Shown in pieces: positions 18,055-26,529 of a stretch of 64,000 nucleotides of DNA. The stretch is from Arthrobacter sp. B6. GTDB lineage: Bacteria > Actinomycetota > Actinomycetes > Actinomycetales > Micrococcaceae. Each line of letters opens with the position of its first letter. The stretch's first letter is position 1. Below the pieces are notes generated by a model. It worked only from the letters and a program-made list of their open reading frames with translations, was not told the origin of the DNA and searched no databases. A program made the translations under genes and the position numbers. The stretch lies in contig NZ_KV467168.1 of the NCBI RefSeq assembly GCF_001663775.1, positions 571,055 to 635,054 of the forward strand. Direction: 5' to 3'.

Positions 18055-18219
18055 GCGGTGAGATTACAACACTTGTATCTCTACGGCGCAGTTTCCGTCA
18101 CCTATGTGTCACGTGTCTTCTATTCGACACCAGCGCCAGCGAATACAGCGGCAACTTTCGTCATCGAACAAGGGGTCTCCAGCCGGGAAATGCCGCCACG
18201 AACCCCTATCGTTTTAGCT

Positions 18220-19365
18220 ATGAATGATCCCACCTACGCTCTGCTTTGGCCTCGGCCCCTATTCGAGTGGGAAGCCCGGCGCATTTTGGAATTGCCTTCC
18301 GGTGACCCCGAGTGGGTTTCTAAGGTCAGCCACCTGTTACTTGAGGCTTACGAGGACGAGGAAGTGGCCTCCGCGTTTCTGGCTGCAATACCCCCTGACA
18401 ACGCCTATACGAGGACGTGGCTTCCACAGAGCGATGCACTGGCTCGGGCCTGGTTGACCGATCTCCTGAAGGACCACTCCAGGCTACGGCCCTACAAGGC
18501 GCCCGTTTACTGGGCGGAGCGGAACGGAGCCGCTAATGCTTTAGCAGCAGACAAACCCTACGAGACCTTCGCTGAAGACTTCTTCGAACTCATAACCGAG
18601 TTGGAGGAGGTAGGCTACTTCCCCAAGGTCCTGAAAAAGAACTGTGTCGACGACCCCCTCGATTTGGACGAGGTTCGAAAGACGATCCGCCGCGCCACAA
18701 AGCTGGACGTAAAGTGGCCCATGACCCCCGGCGATATCTTCGGGCTCTCCGATGGGGCGGTGTACTCATTAGTCGAGTATTTTCACGACCAAGCCCAAAG
18801 GCCGCGAACAGCCACCATTCACAGCTACGGGGACTGTGGTCTGCACTATCAGAACTGGAACAGCCAATCGGGGCAGAGCGTCTATCGCTGGCGACTTAAC
18901 GCGTTACTGGAGAACCACCGCGTACCGCTCCGGCTAGGCTCCTCGGGCGAAGAGCAAGGGCGGCTTATACGGCATTTCAACTCGCCCCTGGACGACCTCG
19001 CCAGCTCCGAGATTACTAAACGCGCCGACGCCCCCGAAGACGAAGTGGCTCATGCCGTTAGAAAATTCAGAGCTCGTGACGCATCCATCGCCGAGAAGCG
19101 CGCCGCGATTGTGATGCTCTACGGCGAGATGGAACCGAAGCGGAAGGCAATCGGTCGGAAACTCTCCTCTGGTGACGAGAGCGATCTCTTCCGAATTGCA
19201 AATACCTTTAATCTCCGACACCGGGATAAGTCCCAGAAGTCGGACTACGGGGAGGAGTTCCTGGACTGGGTATTCTGGACGAATCTTTCGACCCTACGAT
19301 TGCTTGACGAATTGGCACGCCGACAAAATGCCGCCGCTACCGTAAGCAAGGAAGCGTCAGCTTGA
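18220..19365 (+). CDS. Uncharacterised protein, possible abortive-infection-like
   Basis: 381 residues from ATG 18220; the frame is open 54 codons further upstream but that part lacks protein character. The body is acidic and helical. The C-terminal segment LFRIANTFNLRHRDKSQK then DYGEEFLDWVFWTNLSTLRLLDEL resembles the end of uncharacterised Abi/AbiJ-like proteins, which carry IANNF-x-x-RHHN-like motifs. I base this on pattern memory only. It is an isolated plus-strand gene within a minus-strand region of the element, which fits a cargo gene. Function is not established. Confidence 0.6.
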   Translation: MNDPTYALLWPRPLFEWEARRILELPSGDPEWVSKVSHLLLEAYEDEEVASAFLAAIPPDNAYTRTWLPQSDALARAWLTDLLKDHSRLRPYKAPVYWAERNGAANALAADKPYETFAEDFFELITELEEVGYFPKVLKKNCVDDPLDLDEVRKTIRRATKLDVKWPMTPGDIFGLSDGAVYSLVEYFHDQAQRPRTATIHSYGDCGLHYQNWNSQSGQSVYRWRLNALLENHRVPLRLGSSGEEQGRLIRHFNSPLDDLASSEITKRADAPEDEVAHAVRKFRARDASIAEKRAAIVMLYGEMEPKRKAIGRKLSSGDESDLFRIANTFNLRHRDKSQKSDYGEEFLDWVFWTNLSTLRLLDELARRQNAAATVSKEASA

Positions 19366-19669
19366 CCATGTGCCATCTATTCGACACTGGCTGGCCGATG
19401 TCCTCCGCAACCTCCACGCTGTAAGCGGCGCGTCGCGCTGTCGAAAACGACCGCTGCCGCCAGCAAGGGTTGAACCTCCCGGAAGCCCGGGCTGCACCGA
19501 GGATGACAAAGGCAATCGAAACAGCTGCCATGAACGTAATTCTGCCCTGAAATCGAGCTGGGTTGATTTGCCCGTTGGTATATGTTCGGTTCAGGCGGTC
19601 AATAACAAGTCTCAGCGATAGGCGGGACGTCGCAGGTTAGCGACGTACTAATGGCACTAGAAGAGTTCT
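19366..19669. other. 304-base intergenic region between convergent genes
   Basis: It separates the 3' ends of the plus-strand Abi-like gene and the minus-strand NlpC/P60 gene. A short minus-strand frame (19337-19531) begins with a hydrophobic stretch but has no ribosome binding site and overlaps the previous gene. I see nothing else supportable. Confidence 0.35.
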
Positions 19670-20791
19670 CTAGCGCTCCAACAGATCGAAATACGCAGGA
19701 CCAGGATTCCAACTCACTGGATGCAACAACGTCCCTACCGCCGGGTTCAGAGCACTCCACATCATGCCGTCGCCCGCGTAGATGCCGACGTGGCCCCAGT
19801 TGTCAGGTCCCTGGGGATTTTGAACGACCAGATCTCCTGGTTGAGGGTCCTCTGTTCGGACACCCACACGCCACTGTTCTACTCGCGGCAGCTCGATTCC
19901 GGCTTGCCTGTAGATCCACTGCACATAGCCGGAGCAATCCCAAGCTTTGAAGGCAGTCCCTCCCCACACATATCTGCCGCCTAGACCGTCCTGCGTGAAC
20001 CTCAGAATGTCCTGACGCAGCTGGCTCAAGCTACGGGAAGGTGCTCCAGGTTGCGGCGCGGGCGAGGAATCTGCACAAGAGGCAGTAGCAGTGCCGCCCT
20101 CAAGCGCAGCAACGATTGCCGTGGCCGCAGGCTCCCAACGTGCATACAGTTCAGGAAAAGCAGACACCTGGACGGCTTGCGCCGCCAAACCTTTGTCCAT
20201 TGCCTGCCAACCGGGAACGTCCAGCAGTCCTCGCGGACTTCCGCGATTCGGTCCAGACGGACCCCCGTAGAAGGCACGCGCGTTGTAAGAGGCATCCATC
20301 AGCTGCTCAACCGTCCCCCAACCTGCCGCCGGGCGCTGCTGCGCTGAACCGATCGAGTCGTGGTCACGTCCAACGCCGTCATTGGGGAAATGCAGGGAAG
20401 CCGGCACGCTGGGGTTCGCAAGCATGCGCAGGCTTGACTCCTGCAGCGCCATCATGATGGCAATGATCTGGCCGGAGCGCGGTATGCCCAGCTGCTTGCC
20501 GACCGCGATGTATGTCCGCGCAACGCTCTCCTGACGAGGCGTCAGCTCGTAGAGCAAGCGTCCGGCGTTCCGAACTTCCAAGCCGGCACCAGTGACGTTA
20601 GGGGCAGTGGACACCTCGGATCCTACTGGTGTACAGGCGACTGCGGATTGGCGCGCCATACCAGTTAGCGCCGCCACGCCTCCGGCAAATGCCATGGCGC
20701 CAACCAGCAGAGCGAGGGAAACGGCCGCCGATACGACCTTCATAAATGCCCGGCGCCGCATGAGGCCTGCGACGGCCACCAGTCCAGACAC
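19670..20791 (-). CDS. VirB1-like cell-wall hydrolase with NlpC/P60 domain
   Basis: 373 residues. An N-terminal membrane segment (about 18-45) is followed by a lytic-transglycosylase-like region (IAIMMALQESSLRMLANP ... SIGSAQQRPAAGWG) and a C-terminal NlpC/P60 peptidase with the catalytic cysteine in WDCSGYVQWIYRQAG and the histidine in NWGHVGIYAG. Such two-domain enzymes open the peptidoglycan for the transfer channel in Gram-positive T4SS. The GTG start overlaps the upstream stop as TAGTG. Activity is predicted from intact motifs. Confidence 0.9.
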   Translation of the reverse strand: MSGLVAVAGLMRRRAFMKVVSAAVSLALLVGAMAFAGGVAALTGMARQSAVACTPVGSEVSTAPNVTGAGLEVRNAGRLLYELTPRQESVARTYIAVGKQLGIPRSGQIIAIMMALQESSLRMLANPSVPASLHFPNDGVGRDHDSIGSAQQRPAAGWGTVEQLMDASYNARAFYGGPSGPNRGSPRGLLDVPGWQAMDKGLAAQAVQVSAFPELYARWEPAATAIVAALEGGTATASCADSSPAPQPGAPSRSLSQLRQDILRFTQDGLGGRYVWGGTAFKAWDCSGYVQWIYRQAGIELPRVEQWRVGVRTEDPQPGDLVVQNPQGPDNWGHVGIYAGDGMMWSALNPAVGTLLHPVSWNPGPAYFDLLER

Positions 20792-21504
20792 TAGTAGACG
20801 ATTCTCTCTGCGGTCGCGTAGAAGGCAACCATGGCGCAGTGCCCAGATGGAGCGGTGGTGGCAGGAGGACAGTTGACCATCACCGTGACAGGTGCCGCAT
20901 AGGCACTTCTGCCGTTAGTGGACTCGTCTACAACTTGCACCGTCACAGTGCATACGTGGAGGCCCTCCCACGGGGCCGGATACTCCTGAACCTTGGCCAA
21001 CTCGAGATCGCAGCGCAACGACTCGGCGGTGCCGCTTCGGCGAGCGGAGTGTTCTGCCAGGGTGGTGAACGTCGCCGCTGTCACGCCTGTCCCTTCAAAC
21101 TCCCGAACCAGCACAGATAAGGGATTCGATCCATCGGGCAGCAACTCCCACCAGGACCGCACCTTGGCATATACGTCTGAGTACGACGACGAACGGCTGT
21201 CCCAGCTATAGATTCCCGTTGCTGCCGCTACAGCGAGCGTCCGGTAATCGCGGGTACGTGGCAAACCATCCGCCGACGCATCCGCCGTAACGACCGGCTC
21301 GTCAGGAACACCGGACGTACTGCCGGTTGCAGTGGCAGTGCCTGATGGCTTCGCAATTGAAGGCGCGGTTGCGGACGTGGTCGACGGGACCGGTCCGCTG
21401 GGACTATCGGCAGGCCAAAGTAGGAAGACCGCACTAATCATGAGCAGGGCAACCAGCCCTCCCGCCAGCCACTCCCGGCGGCTAACTCTTCGGAACCAAT
21501 TCAT
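20791..21504 (-). CDS. Membrane-anchored VirB8/TcpC-like conjugation protein
   Basis: 237 residues from ATG 21504, which has GGAG 6 bases upstream. A basic N-terminus (NWFRRVSRREW) and one helix (about 14-32) are followed by a serine/threonine/proline-rich linker (about 35-75) and a soluble extracellular domain with NTF2-like size and several cysteines. Position directly before the NlpC/P60 hydrolase is as for TcpC/VirB8-like scaffold proteins of Gram-positive conjugation systems. Direct sequence similarity was not evident. Confidence 0.6.
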   Translation of the reverse strand: MNWFRRVSRREWLAGGLVALLMISAVFLLWPADSPSGPVPSTTSATAPSIAKPSGTATATGSTSGVPDEPVVTADASADGLPRTRDYRTLAVAAATGIYSWDSRSSSYSDVYAKVRSWWELLPDGSNPLSVLVREFEGTGVTAATFTTLAEHSARRSGTAESLRCDLELAKVQEYPAPWEGLHVCTVTVQVVDESTNGRSAYAAPVTVMVNCPPATTAPSGHCAMVAFYATAERIVY

Positions 21505-21533
21505 GGCCAACTCCGGTGAATGACGACCAAGAC

Positions 21534-22433
21534 CTACAGAGCCGGTCTATGTACTTCGTGCTGAAGCACGCGCCAAGCTGCGTGGTACAGCTGCCGGGCA
21601 AATCCGATATTGACCGCAATGTACCTTTCGGTGACGCCGAGCTCGCAAGCCAGAGCAGCCATCTGGACGGACCTATCCAGTCCCCGCAGTCCCGGACGGA
21701 CGATAGTCTCCGCGACGCTCCGAAGAACGTTTGTGGGAAGGCAGTTCGCAGCGCACCGGCAGAGTTCGTCGACGCCTAATCCGGGTTCGGGGTGGCAGTT
21801 CAATGCCGTGTTGATTGTCTTTGCCGTCTGCCGAACGACGGTTACGGCATGCCATCGACGCCGGTCTTTGGGGGACGGAGGTCCGTAATGCCTCGGCCCC
21901 GTGAGGCCGGATACGGCAAGCCTCCAGGTTTCCTCACTGACGCTGCGCTGGACCAGGCCCAGCATGGCGTGTGCCCAGGCCTGATCAACATAGTTCTCGA
22001 CGTCGTTTCCTGCCGCACCGGCATGGACGACAGCAAGAAGCTCCGGTGAGCTTTCCGTCGTCGTGAAGTCAACAAGCAAGGGCAACGTTTGATGGCTAAG
22101 CTCGCGCCGGATATGGGCAGCGCAGATCTTATTGCAGACACCTTGGACCCACGCTTCAAACGGGATGCCGGGCAGTTCCCGGTAACGTCCCCGCGCAACC
22201 CCGTCCCACACGGCGACCCGGATGTCCTGCATGACGTCGTCCACATCGCAGGATCGCCCGATCCGCGCGAGCCGAGAAACGACGTACCGGTGCACCCCAT
22301 CAACCGCGACCATGATCCGGTCGATCTGGATGACGGGTTCTCCCGGCGGAGGTGCGCTTCGCAATGAGACATCAACGTCAGCGACCGTCTCTAGTCCCTC
22401 TGTAGATTGATACGCCTTGGCTTCAATTTCCAT
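21534..22433 (-). CDS. ECF-type sigma-70 family protein with atypical C-terminus
   Basis: 299 residues. Residues of about 45-110 fit sigma region 2: YVVSRLARIGRSCDVDDVMQ then WDGVARGRYRELPGIPFEAW and VCNKICAAHIRR. Region 4 should follow; here the C-terminal 100 residues contain a possible helix-turn-helix (MAALACELGVTERYIAVNI) placed after an unusually long spacer of more than 100 residues. GGTGAAGCC precedes the ATG. Its place at the head of the conjugation genes suggests it controls transfer-gene transcription, which is inference. Confidence 0.7.
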   Translation of the reverse strand: MEIEAKAYQSTEGLETVADVDVSLRSAPPPGEPVIQIDRIMVAVDGVHRYVVSRLARIGRSCDVDDVMQDIRVAVWDGVARGRYRELPGIPFEAWVQGVCNKICAAHIRRELSHQTLPLLVDFTTTESSPELLAVVHAGAAGNDVENYVDQAWAHAMLGLVQRSVSEETWRLAVSGLTGPRHYGPPSPKDRRRWHAVTVVRQTAKTINTALNCHPEPGLGVDELCRCAANCLPTNVLRSVAETIVRPGLRGLDRSVQMAALACELGVTERYIAVNIGFARQLYHAAWRVLQHEVHRPAL

Positions 22434-22540
22434 GGCTTCACCGCTTTGACTGTTCAGATCGAGTAGTTCGCAGAGTCGCGCAAACGGCCACCCCAGTTAG
22501 TGGATGCGGAGATCCAACAACGATCAGAAGAAGCTATAGG

Positions 22541-22560
22541 AATTATTGTCGAAGATAATT
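22541..22560. promoter_or_regulatory. AT-rich inverted repeat, candidate operator
   Basis: AATTAT and ATAATT arms flank an 8-base centre in otherwise GC-rich DNA. It lies 60 bases upstream of the ArsR-like gene and 107 bases from the divergent sigma-like gene, where a winged-helix repressor could act on both. Confidence 0.4.
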
Positions 22561-22619
22561 AAAGTATCGTCAAGAGTGCGGTTCTTACTTTTTGCACCGC
22601 CTTCGGGAAGAATGACCTT

Positions 22620-22943
22620 ATGCCGAGAATTACGCAGCCTCACGACGCCGCCTGGTCGGCTGACGTGGAGGCTGCCGTCGCAACCTTCGGCAACCGGGCG
22701 CGAAACGAGATTCTTCGATTCCTCACTGCCACTGGGCCCGCGACGCGCGGAGACATCGTCGCTGCTGTCAGCGCGGGCGATCCCAGCGTGGCCAAGCATC
22801 TGGCCGCGCTCGAAGAGGCAGGCGTGGTGACAGTCGACGTCGAGCCTGGACGTAGACACGGACGGTCACCACGGTATTCGGCGAACCCTGTCCGGATCAA
22901 GGAACTGCTCGACGCTCACCTTAAGTACCTGCTGGAGAAGTAG
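22620..22943 (+). CDS. ArsR-like winged-helix regulator
   Basis: 107 residues. The pattern FGNRARNEILRFLTATGPAT then IVAAVSAGDPSVAKHLAALEEAGVV and a wing (RRHGRSPRYSANP) is that of ArsR/SmtB-like repressors. No metal-binding cysteine box is visible, so the signal is unknown. It is divergent from the sigma-like gene with an AT-rich inverted repeat between them, so it may control entry into the transfer programme. Confidence 0.8.
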   Translation: MPRITQPHDAAWSADVEAAVATFGNRARNEILRFLTATGPATRGDIVAAVSAGDPSVAKHLAALEEAGVVTVDVEPGRRHGRSPRYSANPVRIKELLDAHLKYLLEK

Positions 22944-22970
22944 CTGGGTACCTTCGTAGCGAAGGCGCGT

Positions 22971-23477
22971 CTACACTTCGTTTTCCGCTTCCTCGCCCCC
23001 GTCGGGTTGCGAACTGGCCGCCCGCTCCCCCTCCGGCCGGCGGCTAATGTCCTTGTTCAAGTACTCGGTGATTGCCCGGAGCGTCTCCGGCGACACATCC
23101 CCCAGGGTGCGGGCCGCGAACGTCTTCACCCTCGCGGCACGGAGAGATTTCACGAATTCAAGCTGGGAATCAATCCGCTGAGGCAGATCTGTGGTGTCGC
23201 TCCCGAGCAGATACGCGGGATCCACATTGAAGATTTCGCACAAGGCGCCCAGTAGTGCCGGGTCACTCACCAGCCTGCCCGTGCCGTCCTTCATGTAGAA
23301 CCAGCGGGCTCTAGAAAGCTTGATCCCCTTCTTCCCCAGCTTTTCCTGGACTTCGCGGAACGTGACGGGTTGTCCCTTCTCGGCCACGACGACGTCGAGC
23401 AGCAAGTTCAAGCGGCGTGCAAGTTCGGCCTGCGGGGAGGCTTCCGTGCCTTTGCCATCTTCTCCATCTGCGGACAC
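22971..23477 (-). CDS. EspR-like XRE-family regulator
   Basis: 168 residues from GTG 23477, with GGGAGG 5 bases upstream. The N-terminal region (ARRLNLLLDVVVAEKGQPVTF then REVQEKLGKKGIKLSRARW) is an XRE-like helix-turn-helix, followed by a short dimerisation region as in mycobacterial EspR. A paralog with the same layout is at 25059-25502, sharing ARVK-FAAR-L-D-SPETLR near the C-terminus. The gene is convergent with the ArsR-like gene at 22620 (27 bases between stops). Target genes are unknown. Confidence 0.75.
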   Translation of the reverse strand: MSADGEDGKGTEASPQAELARRLNLLLDVVVAEKGQPVTFREVQEKLGKKGIKLSRARWFYMKDGTGRLVSDPALLGALCEIFNVDPAYLLGSDTTDLPQRIDSQLEFVKSLRAARVKTFAARTLGDVSPETLRAITEYLNKDISRRPEGERAASSQPDGGEEAENEV

Positions 23478-23666
23478 GTTCACCTCCCAGACTCACATGG
23501 CCCTCGGATACGAGCCACCGATTCTTGCCCAGTATTGCCTTAGCTAAACTCCCTACGCAATAAGTGGGGCACCGTACTTCCATCACTATGGGGATGAGCG
23601 TATCGTGTTGCTGTAGACCCGTCTACAGCGGGCTCAAGAGCTTCCTCATCACGTGGTTGTGGTCTC

Positions 23667-24005
23667 ATGGCGAACATCTTGATGAACCGGACGCGAAGCC
23701 GCCTCATTCGCATTTTGATTACCTGCGGCCCGGCGACGTCCAACCAACTTGCTGCAGCCCTGAACATAGCCGTCACATGCGTCCGTAGACACCTAACCTT
23801 GTTGTCCGAGGCAGGCATGATCATTCCCCGTTCAGGAACGTACATGGCTCAGCCGGACGAAATCGAAAGGCAACTCGCTGACCTGGCGGCCGCGTTTCAG
23901 TCAGCCGGCAGCGACGTCAGAAACCGGGCAACGGATGACTCCCATTTCTCGGTAGCGCCGTTCCACTCGAGCGAGTGCCCGGGGACGTCGAACCGAACCA
24001 GTTGA
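23667..24005 (+). CDS. ArsR-like helix-turn-helix protein
   Basis: 112 residues. Residues of about 8-60 (RSRLIRILITCGPATSNQLA then AALNIAVTCVRRHLTLLSEAG) form a winged-helix motif close to that of the gene at 22620. The last 36 residues overlap the 3' end of the alpha/beta hydrolase on the other strand by 109 bases, and look compositionally odd, so the true C-terminus may be shorter through a mutation. No Shine-Dalgarno sequence is seen. Confidence 0.55.
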   Translation: MANILMNRTRSRLIRILITCGPATSNQLAAALNIAVTCVRRHLTLLSEAGMIIPRSGTYMAQPDEIERQLADLAAAFQSAGSDVRNRATDDSHFSVAPFHSSECPGTSNRTS

Positions 24006-25072
24006 ACGAGGTCCGGTCGCAGTTCCGCGAACCGCTCGGAGACCTCCACCGGCGTCGACTTGTCCTCGACGCCGTGGAGAATAAGCGTCGGCGTCTTGAG
24101 CTCGGCAGCGCGGGTAACCCAGTCCAGCGCGTAGAGGTCAATGGATTGCTTGAGACCCGTGACCCAGCGGCCCGCATTCGAACCCAGCAAGCTCAGCCCA
24201 GCCCTGGCGATAGCTTTGGGCAATCCACTGGCACTCCCGTTAGACGTCAGAGTCTCGGCCCAATCCAGAACGGGAGCCGCGAGCACCAGGCCGACGATCC
24301 GATCAGAGTGGGCTGAGAGATTTGCTGCACGCAGGGCCATCGAGCCGCCCAGGGACCATCCAAACAATACGAGCCGCTCAGCGCCATGGTCCACGGCGTA
24401 GTTGATGGCCGCTTCTACATCCAACCACTCATTCTGGCCTAATGAGTACCGGGAATCGTTCGACGGCGGCGCTTCGCCGTCGTTCCGGAACGACACGACC
24501 AGCGATATGATGCCGAGTCTGCTCACAACAGGAACACCGCGAAGGGCGCCGGCTCGTTTTCCACCCATCCCATGCGCGTGGATGGCCCATGTCGAAGACA
24601 CCGGACCGGCGGCCGTGGGCGCGAATTTCCATGCGGGTGCCATACCGCCGTCGACCTGAATCTCCACGTTCTCAAATGGCAGACCCAGTTGCTCGGGTTT
24701 GGAGTACGCGTACCCGCTCCAGATGCCGGCGGTAGCAGCGTGTATGTCACCGTAGTCGACTCGCTCCACAAGCCGAGTCAATGTTCCCCCGCTGGCGTCC
24801 TCGGCTATTACAGCCCCTATGCAGGCGTGGCCCTTCCCGTTGTCGAACCACAAGCTATATCGGCCTGGCGCTCTCGTTAATAGGGTCGCTGGCAGTTCGA
24901 TCCTCAGGGATCCATCCTCGCCGGGGAATACTTGCCTGATGGGAAGATCCTCCCGACGTGTAGTGCTCGGCACCACCACCCGGCGCGCAAAGTAGGCGGC
25001 GCCGAGGAACGTTATAAAAGATGCACATACAGCTGCAAGCGCCAGCGGGCCCAGCACTTTAGGAGCCTTCAT
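23897..25072 (-). CDS. Membrane-anchored alpha/beta hydrolase
   Basis: 391 residues from ATG 25072, chosen for the AGGAG 5 bases upstream. A signal anchor at about 5-28 (LGPLALAAVCASFITFLGAAYFA) places the catalytic domain outside the membrane. The nucleophile elbow is GWSLGG, the acid is in HGVEDKSTPV and the histidine in PGHSLEW, so the triad is complete. The oxyanion segment AIHAHGMGGKR is also present. The start overlaps the EspR-like stop by 14 bases; it is the last gene of the ImmA-led operon. The substrate is unknown. Confidence 0.85.
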   Translation of the reverse strand: MKAPKVLGPLALAAVCASFITFLGAAYFARRVVVPSTTRREDLPIRQVFPGEDGSLRIELPATLLTRAPGRYSLWFDNGKGHACIGAVIAEDASGGTLTRLVERVDYGDIHAATAGIWSGYAYSKPEQLGLPFENVEIQVDGGMAPAWKFAPTAAGPVSSTWAIHAHGMGGKRAGALRGVPVVSRLGIISLVVSFRNDGEAPPSNDSRYSLGQNEWLDVEAAINYAVDHGAERLVLFGWSLGGSMALRAANLSAHSDRIVGLVLAAPVLDWAETLTSNGSASGLPKAIARAGLSLLGSNAGRWVTGLKQSIDLYALDWVTRAAELKTPTLILHGVEDKSTPVEVSERFAELRPDLVQLVRFDVPGHSLEWNGATEKWESSVARFLTSLPAD

Positions 25073-25502
25073 CTTCGCTCCTGACATGCTTGTCAATGAC
25101 CTCCCTAAGCCGCGCCAGCGTCTCCGGAGACAAGTCCTGCAATTGCCTTGCTGCGAAATTCTTGACGCGAGCTTCACGCATCGACCTAAGGAGGTTGAGC
25201 TGGGCTTCCACTAGTTCGGGTATCTCTGTTGAGTCATCCAGAAGGTATCGGCGATCCACGCCGAAGAATGACGCGAGGTTCTGCAGCAGATCCTGGTCCA
25301 TAGCCAGGGAGCTGTCACCGCTTCGCATGTAGGCCCATCTTGACCGCGACAACGGCGTGCCATGCTGAGACATTGCTTCGCTGACCTCCCTGTAGGACAA
25401 GGGGCCTGTTCCTCGGGACTCATACAAATCCAGCAGGAGATTAATCTTGCGAGCGAGCCTGGCCTGCGGCGACTCAGAGGGTTCTACGGCATCATCTGCC
25501 AC
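25059..25502 (-). CDS. EspR-like XRE-family regulator, operon member
   Basis: 147 residues from GTG 25502, behind a GGAGGGGGAA ribosome binding site and overlapping the upstream stop by 11 bases. The XRE region (ARKINLLLDLYESRGTGPLS then YREVSEAMSQHGTPLSRSRW) and the tail (REARVKNFAARQLQDLSPET) resemble the protein encoded at 22971-23477, so the two are paralogs. Pairing with an ImmA/IrrE protease in one operon is the known arrangement in which the protease cleaves the repressor. Confidence 0.8.
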   Translation of the reverse strand: MADDAVEPSESPQARLARKINLLLDLYESRGTGPLSYREVSEAMSQHGTPLSRSRWAYMRSGDSSLAMDQDLLQNLASFFGVDRRYLLDDSTEIPELVEAQLNLLRSMREARVKNFAARQLQDLSPETLARLREVIDKHVRSEDEGS

Positions 25503-26529
25503 TTGGGTTCTTCCCCCTCCCCCATCGCGCCATGCCCAATCGACCACCCTGCGTGCTCCTATGGGAAGCGAGGTAGCTCTCTGTCCGAGTCAATGTTTGG
25601 AAATCAGCTTCATCCAGCAACTTAGCAGCAGCGGGATCCATCAGGAGAGCATCCTCGATCTCGACGAGCATCCGATGAAGCCTCCGCGTCTCTGAGTCTC
25701 CCCGCTCGATGACTCCAGTGGGCGTCGCCATGCGTCCATCCTTGCGGGTAGCTGTCGCTTTTTCCCAAGTGGATGTGAGGTCTTCGAGTAAGCCAGCCTG
25801 GGTCCTCAGTTGCGTTCGGTGAGCGATCCGGCGCGCAACTGGTGGCAGGGCCAGTCCAGCACACAGGAACAACATCGCCCCAGCAAAACTGGTGTCGTAG
25901 ATGGCAGCCAACTGCTGCATGGTCGCCTGGTCTCCGAGAAGATGGGCTAGGTCCATCCCCAAGACTGAGAACACTACGACGATTGCGAGGAAGCACCCAA
26001 CGCCGATGAGGGTGAAGGCGATGCGAAAGTAAGATGCGGCCATCCGACGTCGGAATCTAAAGCACACGTATCCGGTGACGCCGACTACCACCCCGATGTA
26101 AATAAACTGGATGGCGGAATAGAGGGCGGCAGCAGGCTGGTCCCCGTAATCCAACATGAATTTCGTTGAGGACGCGGGTGCTTCGATGCGGAGGAATGCA
26201 AGGACCAGCCCCACGGAGACTAGACCCAGAATTAGGAGGCCGCGACGGTCTCTGCGCACAGGTGCATCGTTAAGCTCTGAGGCCCGGAGGATCGCCTGGG
26301 AAAGGAAGTAGATTCCCACGACCATCAAAATGTTCGCGAGAAGATCCAGGAGGTTGCGGCCGCCGAGGGCTCGATCACCCACGAGATAGATTGGATCGAC
26401 GTTCAAGGAGAGCGCCGTTGCAATCGCAACGGCGGCAACGAGGATGCTGTGGTCCTTCCTCGTGCGCGCGCCTGGCAGCAAGCACAGAACGAGGCACCAG
26501 ATGACCGCAGCCGTGACTGCCTGGATCAC
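25492..26529 (-). CDS. MAB_1171c-like polytopic membrane protein
   Basis: 345 residues with about seven hydrophobic segments in the first 235, then a cytosolic helical tail. The layout matches MAB_1171c-type proteins that sit between an ImmA/IrrE protease and an XRE regulator in many actinobacteria. The GTG start overlaps the ImmA stop as GTGA. A membrane sensor for the protease-repressor pair is a reasonable guess; no biochemical function is known. Confidence 0.75.
   Translation of the reverse strand: MIQAVTAAVIWCLVLCLLPGARTRKDHSILVAAVAIATALSLNVDPIYLVGDRALGGRNLLDLLANILMVVGIYFLSQAILRASELNDAPVRRDRRGLLILGLVSVGLVLAFLRIEAPASSTKFMLDYGDQPAAALYSAIQFIYIGVVVGVTGYVCFRFRRRMAASYFRIAFTLIGVGCFLAIVVVFSVLGMDLAHLLGDQATMQQLAAIYDTSFAGAMLFLCAGLALPPVARRIAHRTQLRTQAGLLEDLTSTWEKATATRKDGRMATPTGVIERGDSETRRLHRMLVEIEDALLMDPAAAKLLDEADFQTLTRTESYLASHRSTQGGRLGMARWGRGKNPSGR

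Noticed and set aside
19337..19531. 64-codon minus-strand frame with a hydrophobic start
   Set aside because: Overlaps the end of the Abi-like gene and has no ribosome binding site.
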